Source: DATBSK01 sp964501785 (lineage in GTDB: Bacteria > Actinomycetota > Acidimicrobiia > IMCC26256 > PALSA-555). Taken from it: DNA of 64,000 nucleotides. The DNA lies in contig CAZCUD010000002.1 of the NCBI GenBank assembly GCA_964501785.1, positions 186,001-250,000 of the forward strand, written 5' to 3'. Shown one piece after another: positions 41,259 to 49,077 of the stretch. Made by a program: the position numbers and the translations under genes. The first letter of the stretch is position 1, and each line of letters begins with the position of its first letter. The notes below the pieces were generated by a model. The model was not told the DNA's origin. It did not search any database and saw nothing but the letters and a program-made list of their open reading frames with translations.

Positions 41259-42461
41259 ATGCCGCACGTCGAACGGCGGCGTCGTGGCGACGCGAACGTC
41301 TGGCGCGCTCGGTATCGCGGACCCGACGGGCGCGAACGGTCCCGAACCTTCACCCGAAGGACTGACGCCGAAGCATTTCTGGCCACCGTCGAGACAGCGA
41401 AGCTGCGCGGCGAGTGGCGCGACCCGGCCTTGGGGCGTACGCGCTTCGAGGACTTCGCGGCCCATGTCGAGGCGACGCGTCTGAACCGTCGCGCGACGAC
41501 GCGGGCTCGCGACGCCACGCTGATGCGCACGCGTGTGCTGCCGGCGTTCGGGACGCGACCCATCCTCACGATCACGTCAACCGACGTGAAGGCCTGGGTC
41601 GCCTCACTGGAAGCCGCGGGGTTGGCGTCGAGCACGATCCGGATCTGCTACCAGCTCCTGGCGCGGGTGTTCACCGAGGCCGTCGACGCCGGTCTCATCG
41701 CTACGTCACCATGTCGCCGCGTCGCGCTGCCGGCCGATGTGCGGCGCGAGCCTGCGCTGCTCACGCCCGACGACGTGTCCCGGGTCGCCGGGGTCATCGA
41801 GCCCCGATACCGCGTCTTGATCCTCGCCGCGGCCTACACCGGCTTGCGATGGGGCGAGCTCGCCGGCCTGCGCGTGAGCCGAATCGACTTCCTGCGTCGA
41901 CGCATCGACGTCGCCGAGATCCTGATCGAGGTCGACGGCGCGCTGAGCTTCGGTCCGCCCAAGACGCGCAGCTCACGCGCCAGCGTGAGCTTCCCGCCCT
42001 TCCTCGCCGACGAGCTCGCTGCCCAGGTCGCCGGGTTCCCAGACCCCGACCGTCAACGCGGCCTGATCTTCACCAGCGACGACGGCACGCCCCTGCGCCG
42101 GTCGAACTTCCGTCGACGCGTCTGGCTGCCCGCCGTTGAAAGCGCCGGACTCCCCTCTCGGGCGCGCTTTCACGATCTGCGCCACGCGTGTGCGTCATGG
42201 CTGATCCACCAGGGCGCGAACCCGCTCGAGGTCGCGGCGAAGCTGCGCCACGCGCGCGTCACGACCACGCTCGCGACGTACGGTCACCTGTTCCCGGGCA
42301 CCGACGACCGCCTCGATGCGCTCCTCGCGGAGACGTTCGCGCGCGCTGACACGGGCGTCAGCGAGGAATCTCCCGCGGCCCCACCGCGGCCCAGCCGCGG
42401 CCCAGCACACTTGAGGACGCGCGTCAGCGGCGCAAAAAGCGCCGTTGACCAGCATGTTTAG
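41259..42461 (+). CDS. int: Tyrosine recombinase (integrase)
   Basis: 400 aa from ATG 41259 with AGGAGG about six bases upstream. Domains: N-terminal arm-binding part (RYRGPDGRERSRTFTRRTDAEAFL), core-binding part (about 60-155), catalytic part from about 165 with R197 (TGLRWGEL), K235, H305-xx-R308 (HDLRHACASW), H331 and Y341. It catalyses integration into and excision from the tRNA-Val site. The stop codon is three bases from the tRNA 3' end. The Pro/Arg-rich tail is encoded by the right copy of the 21-bp subterminal repeat. Confidence 0.94.
   Translation: MPHVERRRRGDANVWRARYRGPDGRERSRTFTRRTDAEAFLATVETAKLRGEWRDPALGRTRFEDFAAHVEATRLNRRATTRARDATLMRTRVLPAFGTRPILTITSTDVKAWVASLEAAGLASSTIRICYQLLARVFTEAVDAGLIATSPCRRVALPADVRREPALLTPDDVSRVAGVIEPRYRVLILAAAYTGLRWGELAGLRVSRIDFLRRRIDVAEILIEVDGALSFGPPKTRSSRASVSFPPFLADELAAQVAGFPDPDRQRGLIFTSDDGTPLRRSNFRRRVWLPAVESAGLPSRARFHDLRHACASWLIHQGANPLEVAAKLRHARVTTTLATYGHLFPGTDDRLDALLAETFARADTGVSEESPAAPPRPSRGPAHLRTRVSGAKSAVDQHV
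42384..42404. repeat. Right copy of 21-bp subterminal repeat (putative integrase arm site)
   Basis: Identical to 17737-17757 and in the same orientation; consists of two CCGCGGCCCA units. It lies inside the integrase C-terminal coding region, 59 bases from the core repeat. Confidence 0.5.
42428..42444. terminator. Hairpin at the integrase 3' end
   Basis: CGGCGC-AAAAA-GCGCCG, six perfect pairs with an A5 loop, inside the last codons of the integrase and 20 bases before attR. It may stop transcription from either side or structure the attachment site; there is no T-run after the stem on the plus strand. Confidence 0.35.
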
Positions 42462-42463
42462 GT

Positions 42464-42509
42464 GTGGGCGATAGAGGATTTGAACCTCTGACCTCTTCCG
42501 CGTCAAGGA
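42464..42509. repeat. attR: 46-bp repeat within the intact tRNA-Val gene
   Basis: Right attachment site, identical to 17587-17632. It includes the tRNA 3' half, so insertion rebuilt a complete tRNA. Confidence 0.93.
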
Positions 42510-42536
42510 AGCGCTCTCCCCCTGAGCTAATCGCCC
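42465..42536 (-). tRNA. tRNA-Val (anticodon GAC)
   Basis: 72 nt. Acceptor GGGCGAT pairs with ATCGCCC, D-arm GCTC...GAGC, anticodon stem CTTCC/GGAAG enclosing TTGACGC with anticodon GAC, T-arm with TTCAAATC, discriminator A; CCA is not encoded. It serves as the insertion site for the mobile element, which lies on its 3' side. Confidence 0.95.
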
Positions 42537-42600
42537 GTCAAGGGACCCGCCAGGTTACCAGCGGCGCCTCTCGGTCACTGCACCCGTCCCGAGATGCCGA

Positions 42601-45153
42601 TCACTCGGTGGCGATCGCGTCCAGCACGTCGAGGCGGCTCGCCCGCCATGCGGGGTACAGCGCGGCGACGATCCCGGCGACCATCGACAAGACGACGAAG
42701 ATCGCCAGCTGGCCCACCGGGACGCGCACCTGGGTGATGCCCTGCGACTCGAGCGAGATCGTGAACACCCATCCCCACACGAGGCCGAGGACCGTGCCGA
42801 CGAGTCCACCGAGGAGCGCCACGATGACCGACTCCCCGCGAACCATGCGTCGCACCTGACGTCGGGTCGTGCCGACGACGCGCAGCAGGCCGAGCTCTCG
42901 GGTCCGTTCGAACACCGACAAGGCGAGCGTGTTCACGATGCCGAGGACCGCGATGAGCTCGGCGAGGAGCAGCAGCGCGACGGTCACCGCGAGGAAGCGG
43001 TCGATCGCGCGCTCCTGCTCGTCCTTGTACTCCTCGCGGGTCAGGACGTCGATGTTGGGGAAGTCGTCGCCGAGCGCCTGCCGGATCGCGACCCGGGCAG
43101 CGCCGGTGTCGCCGTCGGTCGCCGACACGTAGACCAGCGAGTCCTGGTCGTCGGGGCCGAACCCCCGCTCGTACGCGGGCTGGGCGACGACGAACGGCAC
43201 CGGGAACCCGCCGGTGAAGTCCTCCTGCTCGTAGATGCCCGCCACGCGCAGCGGGAAGAACCCGCGCGGGAACTGCACCGCGCGGGTCTCGCCGACCTCG
43301 AGACCGAGACGCTCGGCGGTGTCGCGATGCACGAGCATGCCGTCGTCGCCCATGTCGCCGATGCTCCCCCGGCGCACGCGAAGGTCGACGACGTCGCCGA
43401 GCGCATCCGGGTCCACACCGGCGACGGTCTCCTCCCCCAGGTCGACGCGCACGTTGCCGAAGCGGAACGAGGCGACGGCATCCAGCTCGGGCAGGTCGCG
43501 GAGACGATCGGCGACCTGGGGCGAGAAGCCCGCGAACTGCTGCGCCTTCAGCACGTAGTCGGCGCGGATCCCGCGGTCGACCGCCTCGGCGACCGACGCC
43601 TTCGCCGACTCCCCGAAGATCGCGACGAGCCCCACCAGCGCGAGCCCGACGACGAGGGCCGACGCGGTCGCGGCGGTTCGACGGGGATTGCGCATCGCGT
43701 TGCCGCGGGCCAGCGTGCCGGTGACCCCGATCAGGCGCAGCGGTCGCCCGAGCCCTCCTGCGAGTGGCCGAGCGAACGTCGCGAGCAGCACGACGACACC
43801 GAAGAAGAGGAGGAGCGCGCCGAGCGCGACGAGCCAGATCTCGTCGGTGACGTCGACCGCGGCCCGCGATCGGTCCACACCGATCACGAGGCACGGGATG
43901 CTCGCGAGCACGAGGAGCGTTCCGAGGATCCGGCGTCGGCGGAACGGGCGCGGACGCTCCGGCTGCACGTCGTCGATCGCCGCGATCGGCGGGATCCGCG
44001 CGGCGCGCACGGCCGGGATCACCGACGATGCGACCGTGACCAGGACGCCGACGGCGAGCGAGGCGATGATCGTGCGCTCCGCGACGACGAGCGCGCCGTC
44101 CGGCACGTCGAAGCCGAGGCTCGAGACCAGCGCGAGCAACAGCGCGGCGAGCCCGACGCCTGCGGCGAGCCCGAGCAGCGATGCCACGAAGCCGACGAGT
44201 GCGGCCTCGAGCACGACCGCGACGACGACCTGCCGTCCGCTTGCACCCATTGCCCGGAGCAACCCGAACTCACGGGTCCGCTGCGCCACCAGGATCGAGA
44301 ACGTGTTGAAGATGATGAACGCGCCGACCACGAGGCCGATGGCCGCGAAGCCGAGCAGCAGCTGCGTGAGCAGCGAGAAGAACTCGGTGAAGTCGCTGCT
44401 GCGATCGGCGGCGAACTCGCTCGCCAGGTTCACCTCGTAGGCGGCACCGAGCTCCGCGCGCAGCCGCTCCTGGATCGCCGCGTTCGACGCGCCCGGCGCC
44501 GCCGTCACGTTGACCGCGTCGACCATGCCGGGGGCGCCGAACACCCGTTGCGCGGTCTGGAGGTCGAACGCGGCGAACGTGACGGCGAGCGCGTCGAGCT
44601 GGTTGCCGAAGCCGAAGAGCCCGACGATCTCGAACCGCTCCTTGGGCCCCTCGAGCAGGACGTCGACCTCGTCGCCGACCTCGAAGCCGTGGCGCGCCGC
44701 GGTGCCGGCGTCCATCGCGACCTCGCCGTCGGCCTCCGGCGCGCGCCCCTCGCTCAGGCGGAGCGGCTCGTCCGCGTCGGGCGCCTGCGACCAGGTGATG
44801 CCGATGGTCGGCGCGCCCCCGTTCTGGATGCTCTCGCCCTCCGGGTCGACGAACTGCGCGTAGTCCTCGAGCACGCCGTAGGCGGAGCCCACGCCCTCGA
44901 CGCCGCGCACCTGACGGACCAGCGACGCGGGCGCCCGGTCACGCTCACCGTCGCCGCCGAAGGGGGCGCGAGGGCGCACGACGACGTCGACCCCCTCGAC
45001 GGTTCGGTCGAAGAAGGTCTGGAACGACGCGTCGAGCGTGTCGGTGAGGGTGTAGGTGCCGGCCACGAAGCTGACGCCGAGCAGCACCGAGAGCGCGGTC
45101 AGGGCCAAGCGCACCTTGCGCGCGAGCAGCCCTCGGATCGTGGCCTTCCACAT
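42601..45153 (-). CDS. FtsX/MacB-type ABC transporter permease
   Basis: 850 aa, ATG start. N-terminal helix (KVRLALTALSVLLGVSFVAG), large extracytoplasmic MacB-core domain, three-helix FtsX unit about 260-380, a central pair of helices about 410-460, a second periplasmic domain and a final three-helix unit about 725-845 ending RASRLDVLDAIATE. This doubled FtsX arrangement is usual for actinobacterial lipoprotein- or antibiotic-type exporters. No partner ATPase gene lies beside it, which is unusual; the ATPase may be encoded elsewhere. Confidence 0.9.
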   Translation of the reverse strand: MWKATIRGLLARKVRLALTALSVLLGVSFVAGTYTLTDTLDASFQTFFDRTVEGVDVVVRPRAPFGGDGERDRAPASLVRQVRGVEGVGSAYGVLEDYAQFVDPEGESIQNGGAPTIGITWSQAPDADEPLRLSEGRAPEADGEVAMDAGTAARHGFEVGDEVDVLLEGPKERFEIVGLFGFGNQLDALAVTFAAFDLQTAQRVFGAPGMVDAVNVTAAPGASNAAIQERLRAELGAAYEVNLASEFAADRSSDFTEFFSLLTQLLLGFAAIGLVVGAFIIFNTFSILVAQRTREFGLLRAMGASGRQVVVAVVLEAALVGFVASLLGLAAGVGLAALLLALVSSLGFDVPDGALVVAERTIIASLAVGVLVTVASSVIPAVRAARIPPIAAIDDVQPERPRPFRRRRILGTLLVLASIPCLVIGVDRSRAAVDVTDEIWLVALGALLLFFGVVVLLATFARPLAGGLGRPLRLIGVTGTLARGNAMRNPRRTAATASALVVGLALVGLVAIFGESAKASVAEAVDRGIRADYVLKAQQFAGFSPQVADRLRDLPELDAVASFRFGNVRVDLGEETVAGVDPDALGDVVDLRVRRGSIGDMGDDGMLVHRDTAERLGLEVGETRAVQFPRGFFPLRVAGIYEQEDFTGGFPVPFVVAQPAYERGFGPDDQDSLVYVSATDGDTGAARVAIRQALGDDFPNIDVLTREEYKDEQERAIDRFLAVTVALLLLAELIAVLGIVNTLALSVFERTRELGLLRVVGTTRRQVRRMVRGESVIVALLGGLVGTVLGLVWGWVFTISLESQGITQVRVPVGQLAIFVVLSMVAGIVAALYPAWRASRLDVLDAIATE

Positions 45154-45208
45154 GCGCTGCCATCATTGCCCTGCCGGTCCCCGCTCCGGGGGCACGGAAC
45201 CACCTCGG

Positions 45209-45246
45209 TGCGTCGCTCGACCCACCCCACGACGGTGAGCGACGCA
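45209..45246. promoter_or_regulatory. 38-bp inverted-arm element, copy A
   Basis: Arms TGCGTCGCTC and GAGCGACGCA (perfect 10-bp inverted repeat) around an 18-bp GC-rich spacer, 39 bases upstream of the dehydrogenase ATG. The reverse complement of 50751-50788 matches it at 36 of 38 positions. Confidence 0.6.
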
Positions 45247-45285
45247 ACGAGGATGTGGGTGCACGCAAGGAGTGGAGGGACGAGC

Positions 45286-46086
45286 ATGGGGTTGTTGGAG
45301 GGGTGTCGAGCGGTGGTGACCGGCGGGGGCTCGGGCATCGGGGCGGCGACCTGCCGGCGCATGGCCGCCGAGGGCGCCGCGGTCGCGGTGCTCGACATCG
45401 ACGAGGCATCGGCGAAGGCCGTCGCCGACGAGGTCGGTGGCACCGCGCACGGCGTCGACGTCACCGACTACGACGCCCTCGAAGCCGCGGTCCGCGACTC
45501 GGCGAGCACGCTCGGCGGGCTGACGACGCTCTTCAACAACGCGGGCAGCTCGTCGATGTCGGCCCTGCACGAGTGGGACCTCGCCGAGTGGGACCGGATC
45601 GTCCGCCTCAACCTGACCGGCGTCTTCCACGGCTTCCGGGCCGCGGTGCCGCTCATGCTCGAGACGGATCCGCCCCCCGCGGGACGGTCGATCGTGTCCA
45701 CGTCGTCGATCAGCGGCACCCGTCCGGCGGCCGGCGAGGCTCCCTACGCCGCGGCGAAGGCGGCGGTCGCGTCGCTCAGCGCGACCGCGGCGCTGGAGTA
45801 CGGCCCGGCCATCCGGGTCAACGCAGTCGCGCCGGGGATGATCCACACCGGCCTGACCGACATCCTGCTCACCGGCTTCGACTGGACCGTCCCGCACATG
45901 GTCGAGAAGACCCCGCTCGGCCGCATCGGTGCGCCCGAGGACATCGCCGATGTCGTCGTGTTCCTCTGCTCCGATCTCGCTCGCTTCGTGACCGGCCAGA
46001 ACCTCGTCGTCGACGGCGGGATGACCCTCCACGGCGCCGGCGTCGACGGGCTCTACGACCGGTTCCGCCAGTACCTCGAGAGCTGA
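45286..46086 (+). CDS. Short-chain dehydrogenase/reductase (SDR)
   Basis: 266 aa from ATG 45286, with AAGGAG/GGAGGG upstream. Classical SDR motifs: TGGGSGIG nucleotide loop (about residue 12), NNAG (about 84), catalytic Ser in STSSISGTRP, and YAAAK (about 151) with Tyr and Lys. The C-terminus FVTGQNLVVDGGMTLHG is standard. It oxidises or reduces an unknown alcohol/ketone with NAD(P). The 38-bp element directly upstream is shared with the amidohydrolase at 50821, hinting at joint control. Confidence 0.9.
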   Translation: MGLLEGCRAVVTGGGSGIGAATCRRMAAEGAAVAVLDIDEASAKAVADEVGGTAHGVDVTDYDALEAAVRDSASTLGGLTTLFNNAGSSSMSALHEWDLAEWDRIVRLNLTGVFHGFRAAVPLMLETDPPPAGRSIVSTSSISGTRPAAGEAPYAAAKAAVASLSATAALEYGPAIRVNAVAPGMIHTGLTDILLTGFDWTVPHMVEKTPLGRIGAPEDIADVVVFLCSDLARFVTGQNLVVDGGMTLHGAGVDGLYDRFRQYLES

Positions 46087-46183
46087 GCCGACGGCCCGGG
46101 CACGCCCCGGCCTGCCCCCCAGATCTGCCCACGAGCCCGAAACCCAACGGGAGGCCACTTCGCGCCCAAAGTGACCAACTGCA

Positions 46184-46211
46184 CTCAAGTCCTCACGCAG
46201 AGTGGTCGATT
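46184..46211 (+). promoter_or_regulatory. Candidate sigma28/WhiG-type promoter
   Basis: TCAAGTCC, 11 bases, then GGTCGATT resembles the TAAA-N15-GCCGATAA layout of FliA/WhiG promoters with a TCAA -35. It sits 45 bases before the CAP-lipoprotein ATG. Weak call; no factor is visible in the window. Confidence 0.25.
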
Positions 46212-46255
46212 CCCCTCACGGCTGGGAGCCAGAGCCGTCGAGAGGGGCGATCACA

Positions 46256-46789
46256 ATGGTCACGAAGCAGACGAAGCGGTCGAAGCGGACGAAGCGCCTC
46301 GGCATCGCCGCAGCAGCACTCGCCATCGCCGGGGTCGGAGCGGCCTGCACGCCGTCGCCGGCTCCCGCGCCACCCGCCGCCGCGTCACGGCCGGCCTGTG
46401 GCCCGGGCGGTCCGCCCGATGCCACCACGAGCACGATCTACAACCTCACGAACTCGAGCCGCGGCGCCGCCGGGCTCGGAGGCCTCGCGTGGAGCCGGCA
46501 GCTGTACTGCCTGGCCAACGAGTGGAGCTCCAACATGGCGGCCCAGGGGCGCATGTACCACCGCGACCTCAACTCCGCGATCCGCTCGCCGGGCTACAAC
46601 AACTTCCGCACCCTGGGCGAGAACGTCCTCTACGGGCCCGCGGGGATGACCGGCGACGCCATGCACAACGCCTGGATGAACTCGCCCGGCCACCGAGCGA
46701 ACATCCTCTCGGGTGCCTTCAGCCAGTTCGCCGTCGCCACCTGGACCTCGGGCGGCACCGTGTGGGCGACCGAGAACTTCGGCGGCTGA
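46256..46789 (+). CDS. CAP/SCP-domain secreted lipoprotein
   Basis: 177 aa from ATG 46256. Basic start, hydrophobic segment and lipobox GVGAAC (Cys about residue 31), a Pro/Ala-rich linker, then a CAP domain: LTNSSRGAAGLGGLAWSRQL, the conserved MYHRDL and LGENVLYG, and MNSPGHRANIL. Bacterial CAP proteins are exported and of largely unknown function; the conserved His/Glu cleft may bind divalent metal. The domain is a little shorter than usual. Confidence 0.88.
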   Translation: MVTKQTKRSKRTKRLGIAAAALAIAGVGAACTPSPAPAPPAAASRPACGPGGPPDATTSTIYNLTNSSRGAAGLGGLAWSRQLYCLANEWSSNMAAQGRMYHRDLNSAIRSPGYNNFRTLGENVLYGPAGMTGDAMHNAWMNSPGHRANILSGAFSQFAVATWTSGGTVWATENFGG

Positions 46790-46842
46790 CGCCGAGCACT
46801 CACGACACCTGACCTCTCGACGGACGACGCCTCAGCACGTCG

Positions 46843-46860
46843 AGCGGGCTCCGGCCCGCT
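46843..46860. terminator. Hairpin between convergent genes
   Basis: AGCGGGC-TCCG-GCCCGCT, seven perfect pairs with a four-base loop, between the CAP lipoprotein gene and the small membrane protein gene. No T-run; probably a bidirectional GC-type stop. Confidence 0.5.
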
Positions 46861-46907
46861 GGGCGTGCCGAGCGTCGCGTCCGGGCTCGGTTCGTCGAGC
46901 GGCCGGG

Positions 46908-47204
46908 TCAGTGGTGGGGGCTGTCGGCGGTGTCGAGGTCGTGCGCAGCGACGAGCGACCCGGCCCATCCCCCGAAGAACGCGCCGGCGAACGCGCCGAC
47001 GACGGCCGCGATGCTGAGGGCCGACGCCCAGGAGCCGGTGAAGATCGACGACGCGAGCGCGATCGCGACGAGCCCCATCCAGATCACGACGCAGATCGGG
47101 ACCGCGACCGCCACGCCGACGGCGATCGACTTCACCAGCTTGCGCTCGGCGACCTGGATCGGCTCGAGCGCCGCTTCGGGACGGACTGCGACGTCAGTGG
47201 TCAT
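46908..47204 (-). CDS. Small two-helix membrane protein after cysC
   Basis: 98 aa from ATG 47204, overlapping the cysC stop by 11 bases. Two hydrophobic segments (about 29-52 and 60-85, Gly/Ala-rich) and a His-containing C-terminus AAHDLDTADSPHH. No family recognised. The overlap places it last in the cysDNC operon, so a link to sulfate metabolism or transport is possible but unproven. Confidence 0.65.
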   Translation of the reverse strand: MTTDVAVRPEAALEPIQVAERKLVKSIAVGVAVAVPICVVIWMGLVAIALASSIFTGSWASALSIAAVVGAFAGAFFGGWAGSLVAAHDLDTADSPHH

Positions 47205-47811
47205 GGGCGGGGAGGATATCCGCCGCGTCGAGCGCGGCCAGGATCCGTTCGGCCGCGCTCGCCGGCGACGTCGACGCCGACTCGACGACGAGCTCCGGCG
47301 CCAGCGGCGGCTCGTACGGATCGTCGATGCCCGTGAAGCCGGGCAGGTCGCCCGCGCGCGCCTTCGCGTAGAGGCCCTTCGGATCGCGTGCCTCGCACAC
47401 GTCGAGCGGCGCGTCGACGAACACCTCGACGAAGGGCAGGCCCGCCGCCGCGTGGAGCGCCCGGGCGTGGTCGCGCCCGGCGCGATAGGGGCTGATGACC
47501 GGCACCAGCACGATGAGCCCCGCGTCGGCGAGCAACCGAGCGACCTCGGCGATGCGGCGCACGTTCTCGGCACGGTCCTCGGCGGAGAACCCGAGATCGC
47601 CGTTCAGGCCGTGGCGGACGTTGTCGCCGTCGAGCGTGTAGGTGAGCCGACCGTCCGCGACCAGACGCTGGTTGAGCGCGGAGGCGACGGTGGACTTGCC
47701 CGACCCCGACAGGCCGGTGAGCCACACCGTCGCACCTGCCACACCGGCGGCCCGCCAGCGATCTTCGCGGGGCACGCCGTCGTCGTGCCAGACGACGTTG
47801 GGGCTGCTCAC
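47194..47811 (-). CDS. cysC: Adenylylsulfate (APS) kinase
   Basis: 205 aa, ATG start. Walker A GLSGSGKST at about residue 33, the APS-site segment LDGDNVRHGLNGDLGFS, and FVDAPLDVCEARDPKGLYAKARAG plus the IDDPYEPPLAPEL tail are all typical of CysC. It phosphorylates APS to PAPS with ATP in the cytosol. It follows cysN by four bases in a cysD-cysN-cysC operon. PAPS may feed sulfation or reduction; no PAPS reductase is in the window. Confidence 0.95.
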   Translation of the reverse strand: MSSPNVVWHDDGVPREDRWRAAGVAGATVWLTGLSGSGKSTVASALNQRLVADGRLTYTLDGDNVRHGLNGDLGFSAEDRAENVRRIAEVARLLADAGLIVLVPVISPYRAGRDHARALHAAAGLPFVEVFVDAPLDVCEARDPKGLYAKARAGDLPGFTGIDDPYEPPLAPELVVESASTSPASAAERILAALDAADILPAHDH

Positions 47812-47815
47812 CGAC

Positions 47816-49075
47816 TCAGGGGGTGCTCTGGGTGCCGAGCACCATCCCCGCGCCGACGGTCTCGAAGGTCCCCTCGTCGACGAGGATGAAGCTGCCCGTC
47901 GCCCGGTTGCGGCGGTACTCGTCGACGAACAGCGGCACCGTCGTGCGCAGGGACACGCGACCCATGTCGTTCATCGCGAGCGCCTTGTGCTGCTCGTCGC
48001 GGTGCAGCGAGTTGACGTCGAGCCGGTAGTGGAGGTCTTGCACCTTGGCCCGCGCGGTGCGGGTCGTGTGCTTGATCGCGTACACGGTGCCGGGCTGCAT
48101 CGGGCGCTCGCTGAACCAGCAGACCATCGCGTCGACGTCTTGCGTAGCGGTGGGCGTGTTGTTGGGGCGACAGATCATGTCGCCCCGACTGATGTCGAGA
48201 TCGTCCGCGAGGCGGATGCTCACCGACATCGGCGGGAACGCCTCGGTCACGGGCCCGCCGTAGCGGTCGATGCCCGCGACCGTGGTCGTGAAGCCGCTGG
48301 GCAGCACCATGACCTCGTCGCCGGGGCGGAACATGCCGCTGGCGACCTCGCCGGCGTACCCCCGGTAGTCGTGATGGTCGTGGCTCATCGGCCGGATCAC
48401 GTACTGCACGGGGAAGCGGGCGTCGATCAGGTTGCGGTCGGACGCGATGTAGATGTGCTCGAGGTGGTGCAGCAGGGTCGGCCCCTCGTACCAGGGCATG
48501 TTCGGCGAGTGCGACACGACGTTGTCGCCGAGCAGCGCCGAGACGGGGACGAACGTGAGGTCGTCGATGTCGAGCTTGGCCGCGAACTCCGAGAACTCCG
48601 CGCTGATCACGTCGAACCGCCGCTCGTCCCAGTCGACCAGGTCCATCTTGTTGACGCAGAGCACGAGGTGCTTCACCTGGAGGAGGCTCGCGATCACCGC
48701 GTGGCGGCGGGACTGCTCGACCACGCCGTTGCGCGCGTCGACCAGGACGAGGGCGAGGTCGGCGGTCGACGCACCGGTGACCATGTTGCGCGTGTACTGG
48801 ATGTGTCCGGGGGTGTCGGCGATGATGAACTTGCGTCGAGGAGTCGCGAAGTATCGGTACGCGACGTCGATCGTGATCCCCTGCTCACGTTCGGCCCGGA
48901 GCCCGTCGGTGAGCAGCGCGAGGTTCGTGTAGTCGAACCCGCGGTCGCGTGACGTGCGCTCGACGGCCTCGAGCTGGTCTTCGAAGATCTGCTTCGTCTC
49001 GAGCAGCAGGCGACCGATCAGCGTCGACTTGCCGTCGTCGACCGACCCCGCCGTCGCGAACCGCAGCAGCTCCAT
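47816..49075 (-). CDS. cysN: Sulfate adenylyltransferase subunit 1 (GTPase)
   Basis: 419 aa from ATG 49075; the frame is open further upstream but overlaps cysD. EF-Tu-like GTPase motifs: GSVDDGKST (about residue 10), DTPGH (about 88), NKMD (about 142). After the G domain come two beta-barrel domains ending GTFETVGAGMVLG. It couples GTP hydrolysis to APS formation by CysD. It starts two bases after cysD. It is not fused to CysC, unlike many actinobacterial CysNC proteins. Confidence 0.95.
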   Translation of the reverse strand: MELLRFATAGSVDDGKSTLIGRLLLETKQIFEDQLEAVERTSRDRGFDYTNLALLTDGLRAEREQGITIDVAYRYFATPRRKFIIADTPGHIQYTRNMVTGASTADLALVLVDARNGVVEQSRRHAVIASLLQVKHLVLCVNKMDLVDWDERRFDVISAEFSEFAAKLDIDDLTFVPVSALLGDNVVSHSPNMPWYEGPTLLHHLEHIYIASDRNLIDARFPVQYVIRPMSHDHHDYRGYAGEVASGMFRPGDEVMVLPSGFTTTVAGIDRYGGPVTEAFPPMSVSIRLADDLDISRGDMICRPNNTPTATQDVDAMVCWFSERPMQPGTVYAIKHTTRTARAKVQDLHYRLDVNSLHRDEQHKALAMNDMGRVSLRTTVPLFVDEYRRNRATGSFILVDEGTFETVGAGMVLGTQSTP

Positions 49076-49077
49076 GA

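Larger units (their letters stand above)
17587..42509. mobile_element. tRNA-Val-integrated mobilizable element with metal-resistance cargo
   Basis: About 24.9 kb between perfect 46-bp direct repeats, the right one being part of an intact tRNA-Val gene. A tyrosine integrase lies three bases from the tRNA. Other mobility genes are an AlpA/Xis-like HTH protein, ParA, a MobF relaxase-helicase and VapBC. No coupling protein, VirB4 or other secretion component is seen, so transfer would need a helper: this suggests an integrative mobilizable element. Cargo is mer, BlaI/M56-copper-thiol genes, a P1B ATPase and a second CopCD. A trapped pseudogene shows some decay. Confidence 0.88.

Noticed and set aside
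43327..45285. N-terminal extension of the SDR frame by 653 codons
   Set aside because: It lies antisense to the FtsX permease; the ribosome site and the SDR nucleotide motif fix the start at 45286.
46087..46255. Riboswitch (cyclic-di-AMP/ydaO type) before the CAP lipoprotein
   Set aside because: CAP and cell-wall genes often have one, but I could not find the conserved core or pairing in this leader.
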